A stretch of DNA of 41,685 nt. It comes from a virus. Both the position numbers and the translations under genes were made by a program. The notes below the pieces were generated by a model. The model did not search any database, was not told where the DNA came from, and saw only the letters and a list, made by a program, of their open reading frames with translations. The stretch spans positions 1-41,685 of the IMG/VR virus record IMGVR_UViG_3300013233_000122; one strand, 5' to 3'. Position 1 is the stretch's first letter. Every line of letters starts with the position of its first letter. Shown piece by piece: positions 33,196 to 40,652 of the stretch.

Positions 33196-33213
33196 TGTGC
33201 AAACGTTTGCACA
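33196..33213. promoter_or_regulatory. Perfect 18-bp palindrome upstream of the replication promoter
   Basis: TGTGCAAACGTTTGCACA, identical to 6016-6033. It ends 9 bases before the -35 box of the promoter at 33223, a place suited to an activator or a cooperatively acting repressor. Confidence 0.65.
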
Positions 33214-33222
33214 ACTAATAAC

Positions 33223-33250
33223 TTGACAAACTGTATATAGTGAGTAATCT
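33223..33250 (+). promoter_or_regulatory. Promoter of the replication block
   Basis: TTGACAAACTG with TTGACA at 33223-33228 and TAATCT at 33245-33250, spacer 16 bp. The same 11 bases and spacing occur at 37887 and 40379. Ahead of the AAA+ ATPase gene. Confidence 0.7.
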
Positions 33251-33271
33251 TCGCAGTAACACGGAGGTTAC

Positions 33272-34465
33272 ATGATTTATAAAGCAATTAGAGCTAGAAT
33301 CCCATTAGTTTCAGTAAAAACCCCAGACACCATACATCTTCGTATAGTTTTACAGTTCTATATAAACAAAGTTCTTGAAGAAGAAGGTGTTAAAAAAAGA
33401 GACAGCCCAACTATTGGAGTATTTAATGAGAAAGAACCTACAAAGTATACGTTCTCATTTGCTCATTGGGATGGTTTAAAGACTGTAAGTTTACACAGTA
33501 TTTATGAGAGCCTTAGAGAAGAGAGCTGTACGGTGTTTATTATCAACAGCGATGATTACCTTAAAATAGCTTTCGAGGTTGGGGAGCTACTACCTTGTAT
33601 CGACCATATCACCCAATTATTTGGGGAGCATGTTATGGCAGAGTACTTACCTCAGATAATTCCCATGGCACAAGGACTTACCATCAAAGAGATATTAGAC
33701 ATTTCTAACATAGCTATGGCGGAGTATAAGTGCATAACCCCAACAAGCTTTGCATCAGTAAAGAATAGCTGTATCCCTCCCGTTCTTGGTCTTAACTATG
33801 TTAACCCAGAAATCCCCTGCTACACCCCTAATCCAGAACTAAAAGCTTGGTTAGAGGATGAGGGTCAGTGTATTCATGTAGAGGATTCTTTATCGGATTT
33901 AGCACCACGAGGGTTACTGTTTGAAGGCGTTGCAGGTACGGGTAAGAGTCTAGGGGCTAAATATGTAGCCAATGAGCTTAATGTACCCTTGTACAACCTA
34001 TGTGTAGGGGAGCTTCTAGGTAAGTATGTGGGTGAGTCAGAAACACGTCTTAGAGAGGCTCTGATGAGGTTGGACTCTTATGCACCAGCCGTAGTTCTTA
34101 TAGATGAGGTAGAAAAGCTTTTTGAGGATGATGCAGGCTCAAACACTACCAGAAGCCTTTTAGCATTATTATTGTGGTGGTTGCAGGAGCATAGTAGTCG
34201 AGTACTAACTATTATGACTACAAATAATTCCTTAATCCTACCCAAGGAATTGTATAGGTCAGGGCGCATAGATAGGAGCATCATTTTTGAACCACTAAAT
34301 TATCAAGAAGCTAATGCGTTATTAGAGACTTACAGAAGCTCATTCGATTTACCAAGATATTACAAGTATGATATTTATAAAGATGGCGATAGCGTCACCG
34401 CCGCTGATGTAATATCAACAGGAAAAAGGTTGATGAGATTAGACTATTTAACAGATAGAGATTGA
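33272..34465 (+). CDS. AAA+ ATPase
   Basis: 397 residues. Residues 1-180 are an unrecognised N-terminal domain. Residues 205-345 are a classic AAA module: Walker A GVAGTGKS (219-226), pore-loop-like GKYVGES (250-256), Walker B VVLIDE (274-279), sensor-1 TTNN (316-319), and arginine-finger region YRSGRIDR (328-335). It resembles the clade of Vps4/FtsH-like remodellers rather than DnaC loaders. First gene of the replication transcript, so remodelling of a replication or host complex is plausible. GGAGG ribosome site. Confidence 0.75.
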   Translation: MIYKAIRARIPLVSVKTPDTIHLRIVLQFYINKVLEEEGVKKRDSPTIGVFNEKEPTKYTFSFAHWDGLKTVSLHSIYESLREESCTVFIINSDDYLKIAFEVGELLPCIDHITQLFGEHVMAEYLPQIIPMAQGLTIKEILDISNIAMAEYKCITPTSFASVKNSCIPPVLGLNYVNPEIPCYTPNPELKAWLEDEGQCIHVEDSLSDLAPRGLLFEGVAGTGKSLGAKYVANELNVPLYNLCVGELLGKYVGESETRLREALMRLDSYAPAVVLIDEVEKLFEDDAGSNTTRSLLALLLWWLQEHSSRVLTIMTTNNSLILPKELYRSGRIDRSIIFEPLNYQEANALLETYRSSFDLPRYYKYDIYKDGDSVTAADVISTGKRLMRLDYLTDRD

Positions 34466-34474
34466 GGAGAATAG

Positions 34475-36070
34475 ATGACAACATTTGTAATGATGCAACC
34501 AACCGTGGCACAAGAATACGGACTATTAAAAGCAATAATTCTACAACATGTACATTTAGGAGTTCAAACAGGATTTGCTAAAGAAAATAAAATGTGGAAG
34601 CCCTCAACACTCAGTAAGTTTTCTCAGGAACTGGGAGGAGTGTCGAGAGCCACCATTCAGAGGCATATTAAAACCCTTGTAGATATTGGAGCCTTGCGAG
34701 AAACGCCAAATAACCGAGGCAAAGCCTACCGTGTAGACTACAAAAGTCTAGGTCTACAAGAGCATATCGGAACCTTAATTAAGGAGGCAGAAGCCCATAT
34801 AAAGGTATGGCTCAAAGATATTAGAGAGTTTGGTTTAACCAAGGCAGTAGTTCTTGGGGCAATAAAAGGTACTTTGAAAAGGGTCGGCAACCTTATTAAG
34901 GGAGAATGCTGGGCATACAAGACAGGTGTTGAATTAGAGAAGGAGCTACAAACCTTAAGTAAAAACACTATCAGCAGGTCAACCACCTTATTAGTAAGAA
35001 AAGGGGTGTTAAAATCATCCTCAAACTTCAATAGAAGCTCCTCCGATAGAACACTCTGGTACACCGTAAATACCAAATATGAGTACAACCACAAAAAACC
35101 CACTGTTATCAAAATGGGTAAAGGGGTGTATCAAAATGGGGCAAGCACTGTTATCAAAATGGGGCACTCTAACCCTATATATAAAGACCTAGATATAAGA
35201 CCTAGATATAAGTGTGATGGCTTCGCATCACTGCCTCCCCTAGTCATTTCTTTCCTAGAGAAAAAAGAAAAAAGAAAAAAGAAAATAGGGTATACTCTTA
35301 CTAAGGTATATAGGACTACGTATCCTACGGAGGTAATACCTAATAACCTCTACGAGGTAACAACAACTATAAATGGAGTTAAAGAAATGAATGCTACTGC
35401 TTTACTAAAAACATCAGGTAGGAAAGATAAAAAGAATTATACTGGGACTGTTAGGGATATTATGTCTAAGGGTCTAGTGAAGGTTAAACCCTCTACACCT
35501 ATCCTACGTAAGAATACCGTTATGGGTTTTACAAGATTCTTCCATGAGGCTATGAGTACTTACGATGAGTCATACAAGCCTATGAGCTTTACTGGTAAAG
35601 AGCGTGGTATGGTTAAACACCTTCTAGCCAAGTGTTCTGATGATTTACAGGCTTTAGAGTATGTGATGTTAAACTGGAGAGACTTCTTTCACTATCTTGA
35701 GGATAATAACCTATCCTTCAATACCCCTAGATTGCCCCTCCTGCCCTTTTTACTGTCTAAGGTAGGCTATGTACCCACTGTGTACCAAAAACACCTTGAG
35801 TTTGTGCAAACGTGTGCAGAGGATGAGGTTAAAGCCTCTGAAGCCTCTAAGCGTAGTGAGGCTGCTCGTGAAGCTAGAATGTTGGCAGAAAAAGCTAGAT
35901 TAGAAGAGGAAGCCTCTTGTGACACCATGACTATGAAGGAAGCCTCTAAAGAGTTCCCAGCAGAATACCCTAATATGGTGGCGTACTTCACCACTACGGA
36001 TATTGCTGAGAAGGCTAGACTGTCTAAGGTAATGCTTGAAGGAGGTCTTGATGTTACAAAAGTTGTCTAA
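34475..36070 (+). CDS. Replication initiator-like protein with two winged-helix units
   Basis: 531 residues. Two similar helix-turn-helix/winged-helix units at about 14-75 (STLSKFSQELGGVSRATIQRHIKTLVDIGAL) and 120-195 (GVELEKELQTLSKNTISRSTTLLVRKGVL), a low-complexity middle (residues 205-275), and a helical C-terminal half ending in an Ala/Glu/Lys coiled coil. The layout (DNA binding, variable middle containing repeats in the DNA, then a partner-binding end) and the following loader-like and helicase genes are those of lambda O-type initiators. The gene itself carries the iteron cluster at 35107-35285. Confidence 0.65.
   Translation: MTTFVMMQPTVAQEYGLLKAIILQHVHLGVQTGFAKENKMWKPSTLSKFSQELGGVSRATIQRHIKTLVDIGALRETPNNRGKAYRVDYKSLGLQEHIGTLIKEAEAHIKVWLKDIREFGLTKAVVLGAIKGTLKRVGNLIKGECWAYKTGVELEKELQTLSKNTISRSTTLLVRKGVLKSSSNFNRSSSDRTLWYTVNTKYEYNHKKPTVIKMGKGVYQNGASTVIKMGHSNPIYKDLDIRPRYKCDGFASLPPLVISFLEKKEKRKKKIGYTLTKVYRTTYPTEVIPNNLYEVTTTINGVKEMNATALLKTSGRKDKKNYTGTVRDIMSKGLVKVKPSTPILRKNTVMGFTRFFHEAMSTYDESYKPMSFTGKERGMVKHLLAKCSDDLQALEYVMLNWRDFFHYLEDNNLSFNTPRLPLLPFLLSKVGYVPTVYQKHLEFVQTCAEDEVKASEASKRSEAAREARMLAEKARLEEEASCDTMTMKEASKEFPAEYPNMVAYFTTTDIAEKARLSKVMLEGGLDVTKVV
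35107..35285. other. Putative replication origin: iterons, 13-bp tandem repeat and purine tract
   Basis: Three copies of TATCAAAATGGG at 35107-35118, 35129-35140 and 35152-35163 (spacing 22 and 23 bp, about two helical turns). Then two tandem copies of AGACCTAGATATA at 35185-35210. Then a 29-base all-purine tract at 35257-35285 with a 7-bp period (GAAAAAA). Phage lambda has the same order, iterons then an A-rich tract, inside gene O. The element lies in the region that encodes the low-complexity middle of the protein. Confidence 0.65.
35804..35819. repeat. Degenerate copy of the 16-bp palindrome (14 of 16)
   Basis: GTGCAAACGTGTGCAG near the end of the initiator gene, coding VQTCAE. Two mismatches; a weak site or chance. 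Confidence 0.25.
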
Positions 36071-36632
36071 TATTGATTATTACGCTTCAGGGGTTCTTAC
36101 CAAGGAAAAGCATAGTAGGCTGGTATCCAACATTAGTAATGTTGCTGATGATGCTAATATCCCCACCACCATGATTGCTAAGCCTGCCTCCGAGTTTTGT
36201 GGGGAGGAGGAACTTAACTGGATTAGGGCTTATAAGCATTTAGAGGACTCTGAGGATGCTGGACTATGTTACGTAGGTAATGGGGGGGACATAGGGGTTC
36301 GTATGTTCGCCGTAGCAGGAGCTTTCCTGCGAAACTATATCAGAGCAAGGGTGTTCACCTTACAGGACGTTATAGAGTCATACAAAGGCTCAAAACCGTT
36401 AGAGGCTAGTGTCCTTCTAATACCTAACTTCTTCCTCAGAACTACTTCTGGTGGGAAGATACCTGAGTGGCAGCTTGGATTGGTTCTAGGCATGCTCTAC
36501 CAAAGGTACTCCTATGGTAATAAAACTGTTATATATGTTGAGGACTTAGAGCAACTTGGGGGAGCTTACGGGAACCCTATGAAAGAGCATATTGAGCGGC
36601 ATTTTAAGATTATTAAAGGGGGCAAGCTTTGA
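36051..36632 (+). CDS. Degenerate helicase-loader-like protein
   Basis: 193 residues from ATG 36051, preceded by AAGGAGGT, a nearly perfect ribosome site inside the initiator gene. The sequence follows a DnaC/IstB-like ATPase plan: GLCYVGNGGDIGVRMFAVAGAFLR (about 73-96) where Walker A would be, RARVFTLQDVIESY, ASVLLIPNFF (about 118-127) where Walker B would be, LGMLYQRYSYGNKTVIYVEDLEQL for sensor 1. The Walker A lysine and the Walker B acids are missing. It sits between initiator and helicase, the expected place of a loader. Assignment is by pattern and context. Confidence 0.5.
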   Translation: MLQKLSNIDYYASGVLTKEKHSRLVSNISNVADDANIPTTMIAKPASEFCGEEELNWIRAYKHLEDSEDAGLCYVGNGGDIGVRMFAVAGAFLRNYIRARVFTLQDVIESYKGSKPLEASVLLIPNFFLRTTSGGKIPEWQLGLVLGMLYQRYSYGNKTVIYVEDLEQLGGAYGNPMKEHIERHFKIIKGGKL

Positions 36633-37882
36633 GCAGCGCAGGGGTTTCATTATTACATAGCATTATTGTTGATAAAGATAGCAAAGCTTTTTTACATTTA
36701 GGATTAACTAAAGATGACTTTGGTATTAACGAATCAGACCTTTTCACCTTTCTTCAAGAGCATTTACAAGGTTATGGGCAATTACCAGCCATAGAAACAG
36801 TAGAGACACAGTTTGGTATGGAGATTTCTAAACCGTGTGAACCATTAGCCTATTACCATGATATTGTGAGGAAGAAATCCTTACAAAGAAACCTCAAGAA
36901 GTCCTTACTAGATACCAGTAGCACTTTGCAGGACATGAACCCCGATAAGGCTTTAAAGGATTTAACTAAGACCGTTTTAGAGCTTACCTTAAAAACTAAT
37001 GGTAAGAAGGTCTTAGACTTTAGGGAATCTAAAGATATTATTTTAGAGCTTCACCAGACAGCGGCAACCAGTCCAGAGTTTGCTGGGCTTAGGTTTGGTT
37101 GGGATTTTCTTGATGCCTCTACAGGTGGTATTAGAGGTGGGGACATGTTGTCCATTGTTGGGCGACCTTGTATGGGTAAGACGTTCCTACTTTTATTCAC
37201 TGCCTTAAATGCTTGGGCTAATTCTAAAGTAGCGGTTATGTTTGTATCTATGGAGATGAAGCCTGAGCTGATATTCCAACGGTTAGCTGCCATGTTTACA
37301 GGACTAAACCTTACCAAACTTATGAATGCAGAATTATCTACACCAGACTTTGGTAAGTTAATGGGTATGTTATCAGGTATTGATAGTGAGGATATGCCAC
37401 CATTTTATGTTATTGATGGTAACTTATCAGCCAGCGTTAATGATATATACATTTTGGCAAGGCAGCTAAAACCTGAAGCCTTGTTTATTGATGGTGCGTA
37501 TCTCGTACGACATGCAGATACTCGACTAAATAAATATGCCCGCATTGAGGCTAACTGCGAACTATTTAAAACTCAGTTAGCAGGTGACTTGGATATACCT
37601 GTATGCTTATCATATCAATTTAATCGGGATGCTACTAAGGTTAAAAAGGATGAATCAGCAAGCTTAGAACACATTGCTGGGTCAGATGCTATTGGTCAGC
37701 TATCTAGCGTTGTTTTGGGGCTAATGCAGGAGGATAATATTGAAACCCTGTTCACCAGAGAAGTGTCTGTTTTGAAAGGTCGTAATGGGGAGATTGGTTC
37801 TTTTAGGATTAACTGGGATTTTAATAAAATGGACTTCTCGCAGGTTAAGGATTTCGACTACACAGACTTAGATGTAGTTTAG
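36629..37882 (+). CDS. DnaB-like replicative DNA helicase
   Basis: 417 residues, TTG start at 36629 overlapping the previous stop (TTGA), with GGGGG upstream; the next in-frame ATG is far inside. N-terminal helical domain (1-110), then the RecA-like core: FGWDFLDASTGGIRGGDMLSIVGRPCMGKT with Walker A at 178-185, VAVMFVSMEMKPELIFQRLAA, PEALFIDGAYLV (Walker B), and CLSYQFNRDA (H4-like). It unwinds DNA ahead of the fork. No primase gene is visible in the window. Confidence 0.85.
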   Translation: MSSAGVSLLHSIIVDKDSKAFLHLGLTKDDFGINESDLFTFLQEHLQGYGQLPAIETVETQFGMEISKPCEPLAYYHDIVRKKSLQRNLKKSLLDTSSTLQDMNPDKALKDLTKTVLELTLKTNGKKVLDFRESKDIILELHQTAATSPEFAGLRFGWDFLDASTGGIRGGDMLSIVGRPCMGKTFLLLFTALNAWANSKVAVMFVSMEMKPELIFQRLAAMFTGLNLTKLMNAELSTPDFGKLMGMLSGIDSEDMPPFYVIDGNLSASVNDIYILARQLKPEALFIDGAYLVRHADTRLNKYARIEANCELFKTQLAGDLDIPVCLSYQFNRDATKVKKDESASLEHIAGSDAIGQLSSVVLGLMQEDNIETLFTREVSVLKGRNGEIGSFRINWDFNKMDFSQVKDFDYTDLDVV

Positions 37883-37886
37883 TGTC

Positions 37887-37914
37887 TTGACAAACTGATT
37901 TAAGGCATTATAGT
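37887..37914 (+). promoter_or_regulatory. Promoter of the metabolic block
   Basis: TTGACA 37887-37892 (within TTGACAAACTG) and TATAGT 37909-37914, spacer 16 bp. The best match to consensus of the three related promoters. Drives the genes from 37970 to at least 40329. Confidence 0.75.
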
Positions 37915-37925
37915 TCCCACTTATA

Positions 37926-37946
37926 GGGGGGTTTTTATAGCCCCCC
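37926..37946 (+). promoter_or_regulatory. G6/C6 hairpin at the 5' end of the transcript
   Basis: Six G residues pair with six C residues around a 9-base AT loop, about 5 bases after the predicted start. No T-run follows, so it is more likely an mRNA-stabilising or regulatory hairpin than a terminator. Confidence 0.55.
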
Positions 37947-37969
37947 AAATAACTAAAAAGGAGTTTAGT

Positions 37970-38245
37970 ATGAGTTGTTTCTACGGGTTTGAGGATTATG
38001 ACCCTTGGGGTAAACATCCCTACCTACGACATGTTACAAGAGACTTTGCTTACCTAGTGTTATCTTATTTACCAAAAACTGTAAGTAATAGCTGTAGATT
38101 CTCAACACCCGTATTGCAGACACTAGCCAAGGGCGAAGTCTATAAGTCAGAATTTTGTGATAACTTAGAATATTTTGGGTATAACCCTGAACATTTGTTT
38201 AAATGGGTTAAACTTATGGAGGCTAAAAATGAGTACACTACCTAA
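37970..38245 (+). CDS. Hypothetical early protein, 91 residues
   Basis: AAGGAG ribosome site. Aromatic-rich (CFYGFEDYDPWGKHPYLRH), three Cys residues, single alpha-helical region. First gene after the promoter, so it is made early and may act on the host. The next gene starts inside it. No family recognised. Confidence 0.6.
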   Translation: MSCFYGFEDYDPWGKHPYLRHVTRDFAYLVLSYLPKTVSNSCRFSTPVLQTLAKGEVYKSEFCDNLEYFGYNPEHLFKWVKLMEAKNEYTT

Positions 38246-38459
38246 TTTTAGATATAGGTCAGTAGATTTAGCTTGCAAGGTGTGCCACCACAATGTGAAA
38301 GTCTTAGTAGACCAGTGGTATCAAACTACTGAGGATGTAACCCCAGATTATTGTGAAAAATGTTTGGATGAGGATTCCCGCAGTGAGCAACTACTAAAAA
38401 TATCTAGTCAATATACTAAATTTAGGGGCTATCGTGCCTATAAGAGGGTAACAACATGA
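38229..38459 (+). CDS. Small zinc-ribbon protein
   Basis: 76 residues from ATG 38229, with GGAGG at 38217-38221. Two Cys pairs, CKVC (residues 16-19) and CEKC (about 42-45), 22 residues apart, form a zinc-ribbon pattern. Could bind nucleic acid or a host protein. ATGA overlap with the carrier protein gene. Confidence 0.6.
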   Translation: MSTLPNFRYRSVDLACKVCHHNVKVLVDQWYQTTEDVTPDYCEKCLDEDSRSEQLLKISSQYTKFRGYRAYKRVTT

Positions 38460-38926
38460 GCAAGGCTATCGAAGATAAGATATTAGAAATTCTACGAACC
38501 AATTTAAACTTAGGCACGGACACAATACTTCCTAAAGATTTATTAGTAGAGGATTTATCGGCAGATTCTTTAGACCTAGTAGAATTAGTGATGGCAGCAG
38601 AAGAAGAGTTTGGGGTAGTCATACCAGATAGTGATGTAGAGAATATTGTTAGGGTTAAAGAGTGCATTGACTACATTACTACTAAGGTAGACGAGAGTAC
38701 GCCAAAGATTGGTACTCATTTTGGTGAGGGCATTACCTATAAAAAAGTCCATCGGACTACTACTACATTTATAGAAGAGCCTAAAGACCAGACCGTAAGA
38801 TACCTAGAGTATATTGCATATCTTGAGAAAGAATTATGTGAGCACTATATCGGTAATAGCATTGAGCATATCCAAAAACAAACAACTAAATTATTAAGAA
38901 AGCGTGAGGAATTATTAGATGAATAA
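38456..38926 (+). CDS. Acyl carrier protein with a C-terminal extension
   Basis: 156 residues. Residues 1-80 are a typical carrier protein: LVEDLSADSLDLVELVMAAEEEFGVVIPD, with Ser38 in the DSLD motif as the site for 4'-phosphopantetheine. Residues 81-156 are an extra region with HRTTTTFIEEPKDQ and a C-terminal coiled coil (YLEYIAYLEKELCEHY). Normal bacterial ACP is about 78 residues. No fatty-acid enzyme is present nearby, so the protein may use host enzymes or act on a host acyl pathway. ATGA overlap upstream. Confidence 0.8.
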   Translation: MSKAIEDKILEILRTNLNLGTDTILPKDLLVEDLSADSLDLVELVMAAEEEFGVVIPDSDVENIVRVKECIDYITTKVDESTPKIGTHFGEGITYKKVHRTTTTFIEEPKDQTVRYLEYIAYLEKELCEHYIGNSIEHIQKQTTKLLRKREELLDE

Positions 38927-39155
38927 ATTTAAAGATATTGTACACAAACTACCAGCAACGAGTATGACGTTAGCCTTGTTAGTAACTGTACCCCTACTAG
39001 CCTATTTAGAATTACCGCTATTTGGAATACTTCATAAAGACTTATTATTGTCATACATTTTATATGGTATTATTTCAATGGTGGGGATAGGACTATTAAC
39101 GGCATTTAGCATCCTTGTAGTAACTATCTACAAAGAACTAAAGAGTACGCTATGA
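38919..39155 (+). CDS. Small membrane protein with two helices
   Basis: 78 residues. Hydrophobic helices at about 15-36 and 43-70 with basic ends. It overlaps the carrier protein gene by 8 bases and the thymidylate synthase gene by ATGA. Unknown; might anchor carrier-protein-related activity to the membrane (speculative). Confidence 0.6.
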   Translation: MNKFKDIVHKLPATSMTLALLVTVPLLAYLELPLFGILHKDLLLSYILYGIISMVGIGLLTAFSILVVTIYKELKSTL

Positions 39156-40114
39156 AACAGTACCTAGATATTATAAAAGAAGTTTTAGAAGATGGTGTAG
39201 AGCGAGAAAATCGCACAAACCAAAAAGATAGGTTTATACCTTCTGCCACTATTAAAGTTGATTTGCGTAAAGGGTTCCCTGCACTAACCACTAAACAATT
39301 ATTCTACAAACAATCCATTGGTGAAATCTTAGGATTTATTCGTGGGTACGATAATGCTGCTGATTTTAGGGAATTAGGGTGCAACATTTGGAATAGTGAT
39401 GCCAATGAAAATAAAACTTGGTTGGCTAGTCCTTATCGTAAAGGCGAAGATGACTTAGGTAAGATTTATGGCTCGACTTGGCGTAAACGTACTGTATTAA
39501 AACGCGCCAATAATGATGATATTCAGAAACACTTAGAAGGTGCGGGGTATAAATGGGACGGTTATTGTCAATCAGTTAATGCTAACATAGTGTCTAAAGA
39601 CATTGACCAACTTTACGAGGTTGTTGATACAATCATTAACAATCCAAATAATCGTAGAATCATTATGCACGCTTGGTTTCCAGAACTATTTGATGAGTGT
39701 GCCCTAGCCCCATGTCATGTGATGTACCGCTTCCTTCCTGATGAAAAGAATCGGATACTCCACATGACAATGTTTCAGAGAAGTTGTGATTTATTCCTCG
39801 GAGTGCCTTTCAACCTTGCAGGAAGTTCTTTATTACTAGCTTTGATTGCCAAAGCTACTGGATATACAGCGGGCACGTTCACTCATCAGATGGCTGATGT
39901 ACATTTGTATGATAATGCTATAACCCAAGCTAAGATTCAGATTGAGCGCGAACCTATGCTGTTACCAACGCTAAAAATCAATAAGTCAGGGTTTTGTACG
40001 AATACAGAGGATGCTATTAAATGGTTAGAGGGTTTAGAACCGCATGATATTGTATTATCTGAGTATAATCACCACCCAAAATTGGAGCGTGTTACAATGG
40101 CTCAAGAACTATGA
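39152..40114 (+). CDS. thyA: Thymidylate synthase
   Basis: 320 residues. Catalytic Cys188 in LAPCHV, phosphate-binding QRSCDLFLGVPFN (209-221) with Asn221, DVHLYDN for dUMP ribose contacts, and Lys/Arg near the start (R22). Asn221 corresponds to the residue that selects dUMP in true thymidylate synthases (Asp in dCMP hydroxymethylases). It makes dTMP from dUMP and methylenetetrahydrofolate for phage DNA synthesis. The insertion at about 110-155 is longer than in the E. coli enzyme (264 residues), similar to several phage forms. Confidence 0.9.
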   Translation: MKQYLDIIKEVLEDGVERENRTNQKDRFIPSATIKVDLRKGFPALTTKQLFYKQSIGEILGFIRGYDNAADFRELGCNIWNSDANENKTWLASPYRKGEDDLGKIYGSTWRKRTVLKRANNDDIQKHLEGAGYKWDGYCQSVNANIVSKDIDQLYEVVDTIINNPNNRRIIMHAWFPELFDECALAPCHVMYRFLPDEKNRILHMTMFQRSCDLFLGVPFNLAGSSLLLALIAKATGYTAGTFTHQMADVHLYDNAITQAKIQIEREPMLLPTLKINKSGFCTNTEDAIKWLEGLEPHDIVLSEYNHHPKLERVTMAQEL

Positions 40115-40329
40115 AACTATGCAAACACTGCAAACATTATGCACTAATTGACGGGGTAGTAAGCCTATGTTCAAGACCACAAGTTTCTGTAACCACTATA
40201 GACCCTGTAACAGGGCATAAAACTACGGAATCCCCTTACTGCTCAGTTGAACGGTTACAAAACAATATATTATCAAGACTATTCACTAACCAGTGCCTAA
40301 CTGTGGGAAGGTATTTTGAAAGAAGGTAG
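40111..40329 (+). CDS. Cys-rich small protein, probable zinc-binding
   Basis: 72 residues, ATGA overlap with thymidylate synthase. CKHCKHY (4-10), then CSRPQ and YCSVERL supply four to five metal ligands in an arrangement seen in short phage zinc-finger proteins of unknown role. Ends 100 bases before the next promoter-led gene. Confidence 0.6.
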   Translation: MKLCKHCKHYALIDGVVSLCSRPQVSVTTIDPVTGHKTTESPYCSVERLQNNILSRLFTNQCLTVGRYFERR

Positions 40330-40378
40330 GGTTTTACTATATATTTTAAGACCCACACATAAAAGGTGTCTAATGCTC

Positions 40379-40406
40379 TTGACAAACTGTATTACCGTAG
40401 TAGGAT
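40379..40406 (+). promoter_or_regulatory. Third TTGACAAACTG promoter
   Basis: TTGACA 40379-40384 and TAGGAT 40401-40406, spacer 16 bp. It opens the gene group from 40431. The remaining DNA from 40330 to 40430 is AT-rich with no gene. Confidence 0.7.
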
Positions 40407-40430
40407 TCCCCAACACTATGAGGAGGAGGC

Positions 40431-40652
40431 ATGACTAAGGATTCATCAGTAGAACACCCAGACCACTACAATCAGCACCCAAGTGGTATTGAATGTATTA
40501 CCGTAGTACGACACTGCTCATTTAATGTTGGAAACGCTATTAAGTACCTATGGAGGGCTGATTTTAAGCATGACTCTCCTATAGAGGATTTAAGAAAAGC
40601 TGAATTTTATATAAGAGATGAGATAGCAAGGATAAAACAGGGGAAAGTATAA
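40431..40652 (+). CDS. DUF3310-family protein
   Basis: 73 residues. VEHPDHYNQHPSGIECITVVRHCSFNVGNAIKYLWRADFKH...EDLRKAEFYIRDEI is the complete DUF3310 pattern (PDHY, IECI, GNAIKYLWR, DLxKAxxYI), a family widespread in phages and sometimes labelled nucleotide kinase without firm proof. Strong GAGGAGGAGG ribosome site. Confidence 0.85.
   Translation: MTKDSSVEHPDHYNQHPSGIECITVVRHCSFNVGNAIKYLWRADFKHDSPIEDLRKAEFYIRDEIARIKQGKV

Noticed and set aside
40350-40373. Imperfect hairpin AGACCCACAC...GGTGTCT
   Set aside because: Pairing is broken by mismatches and no T-run follows.
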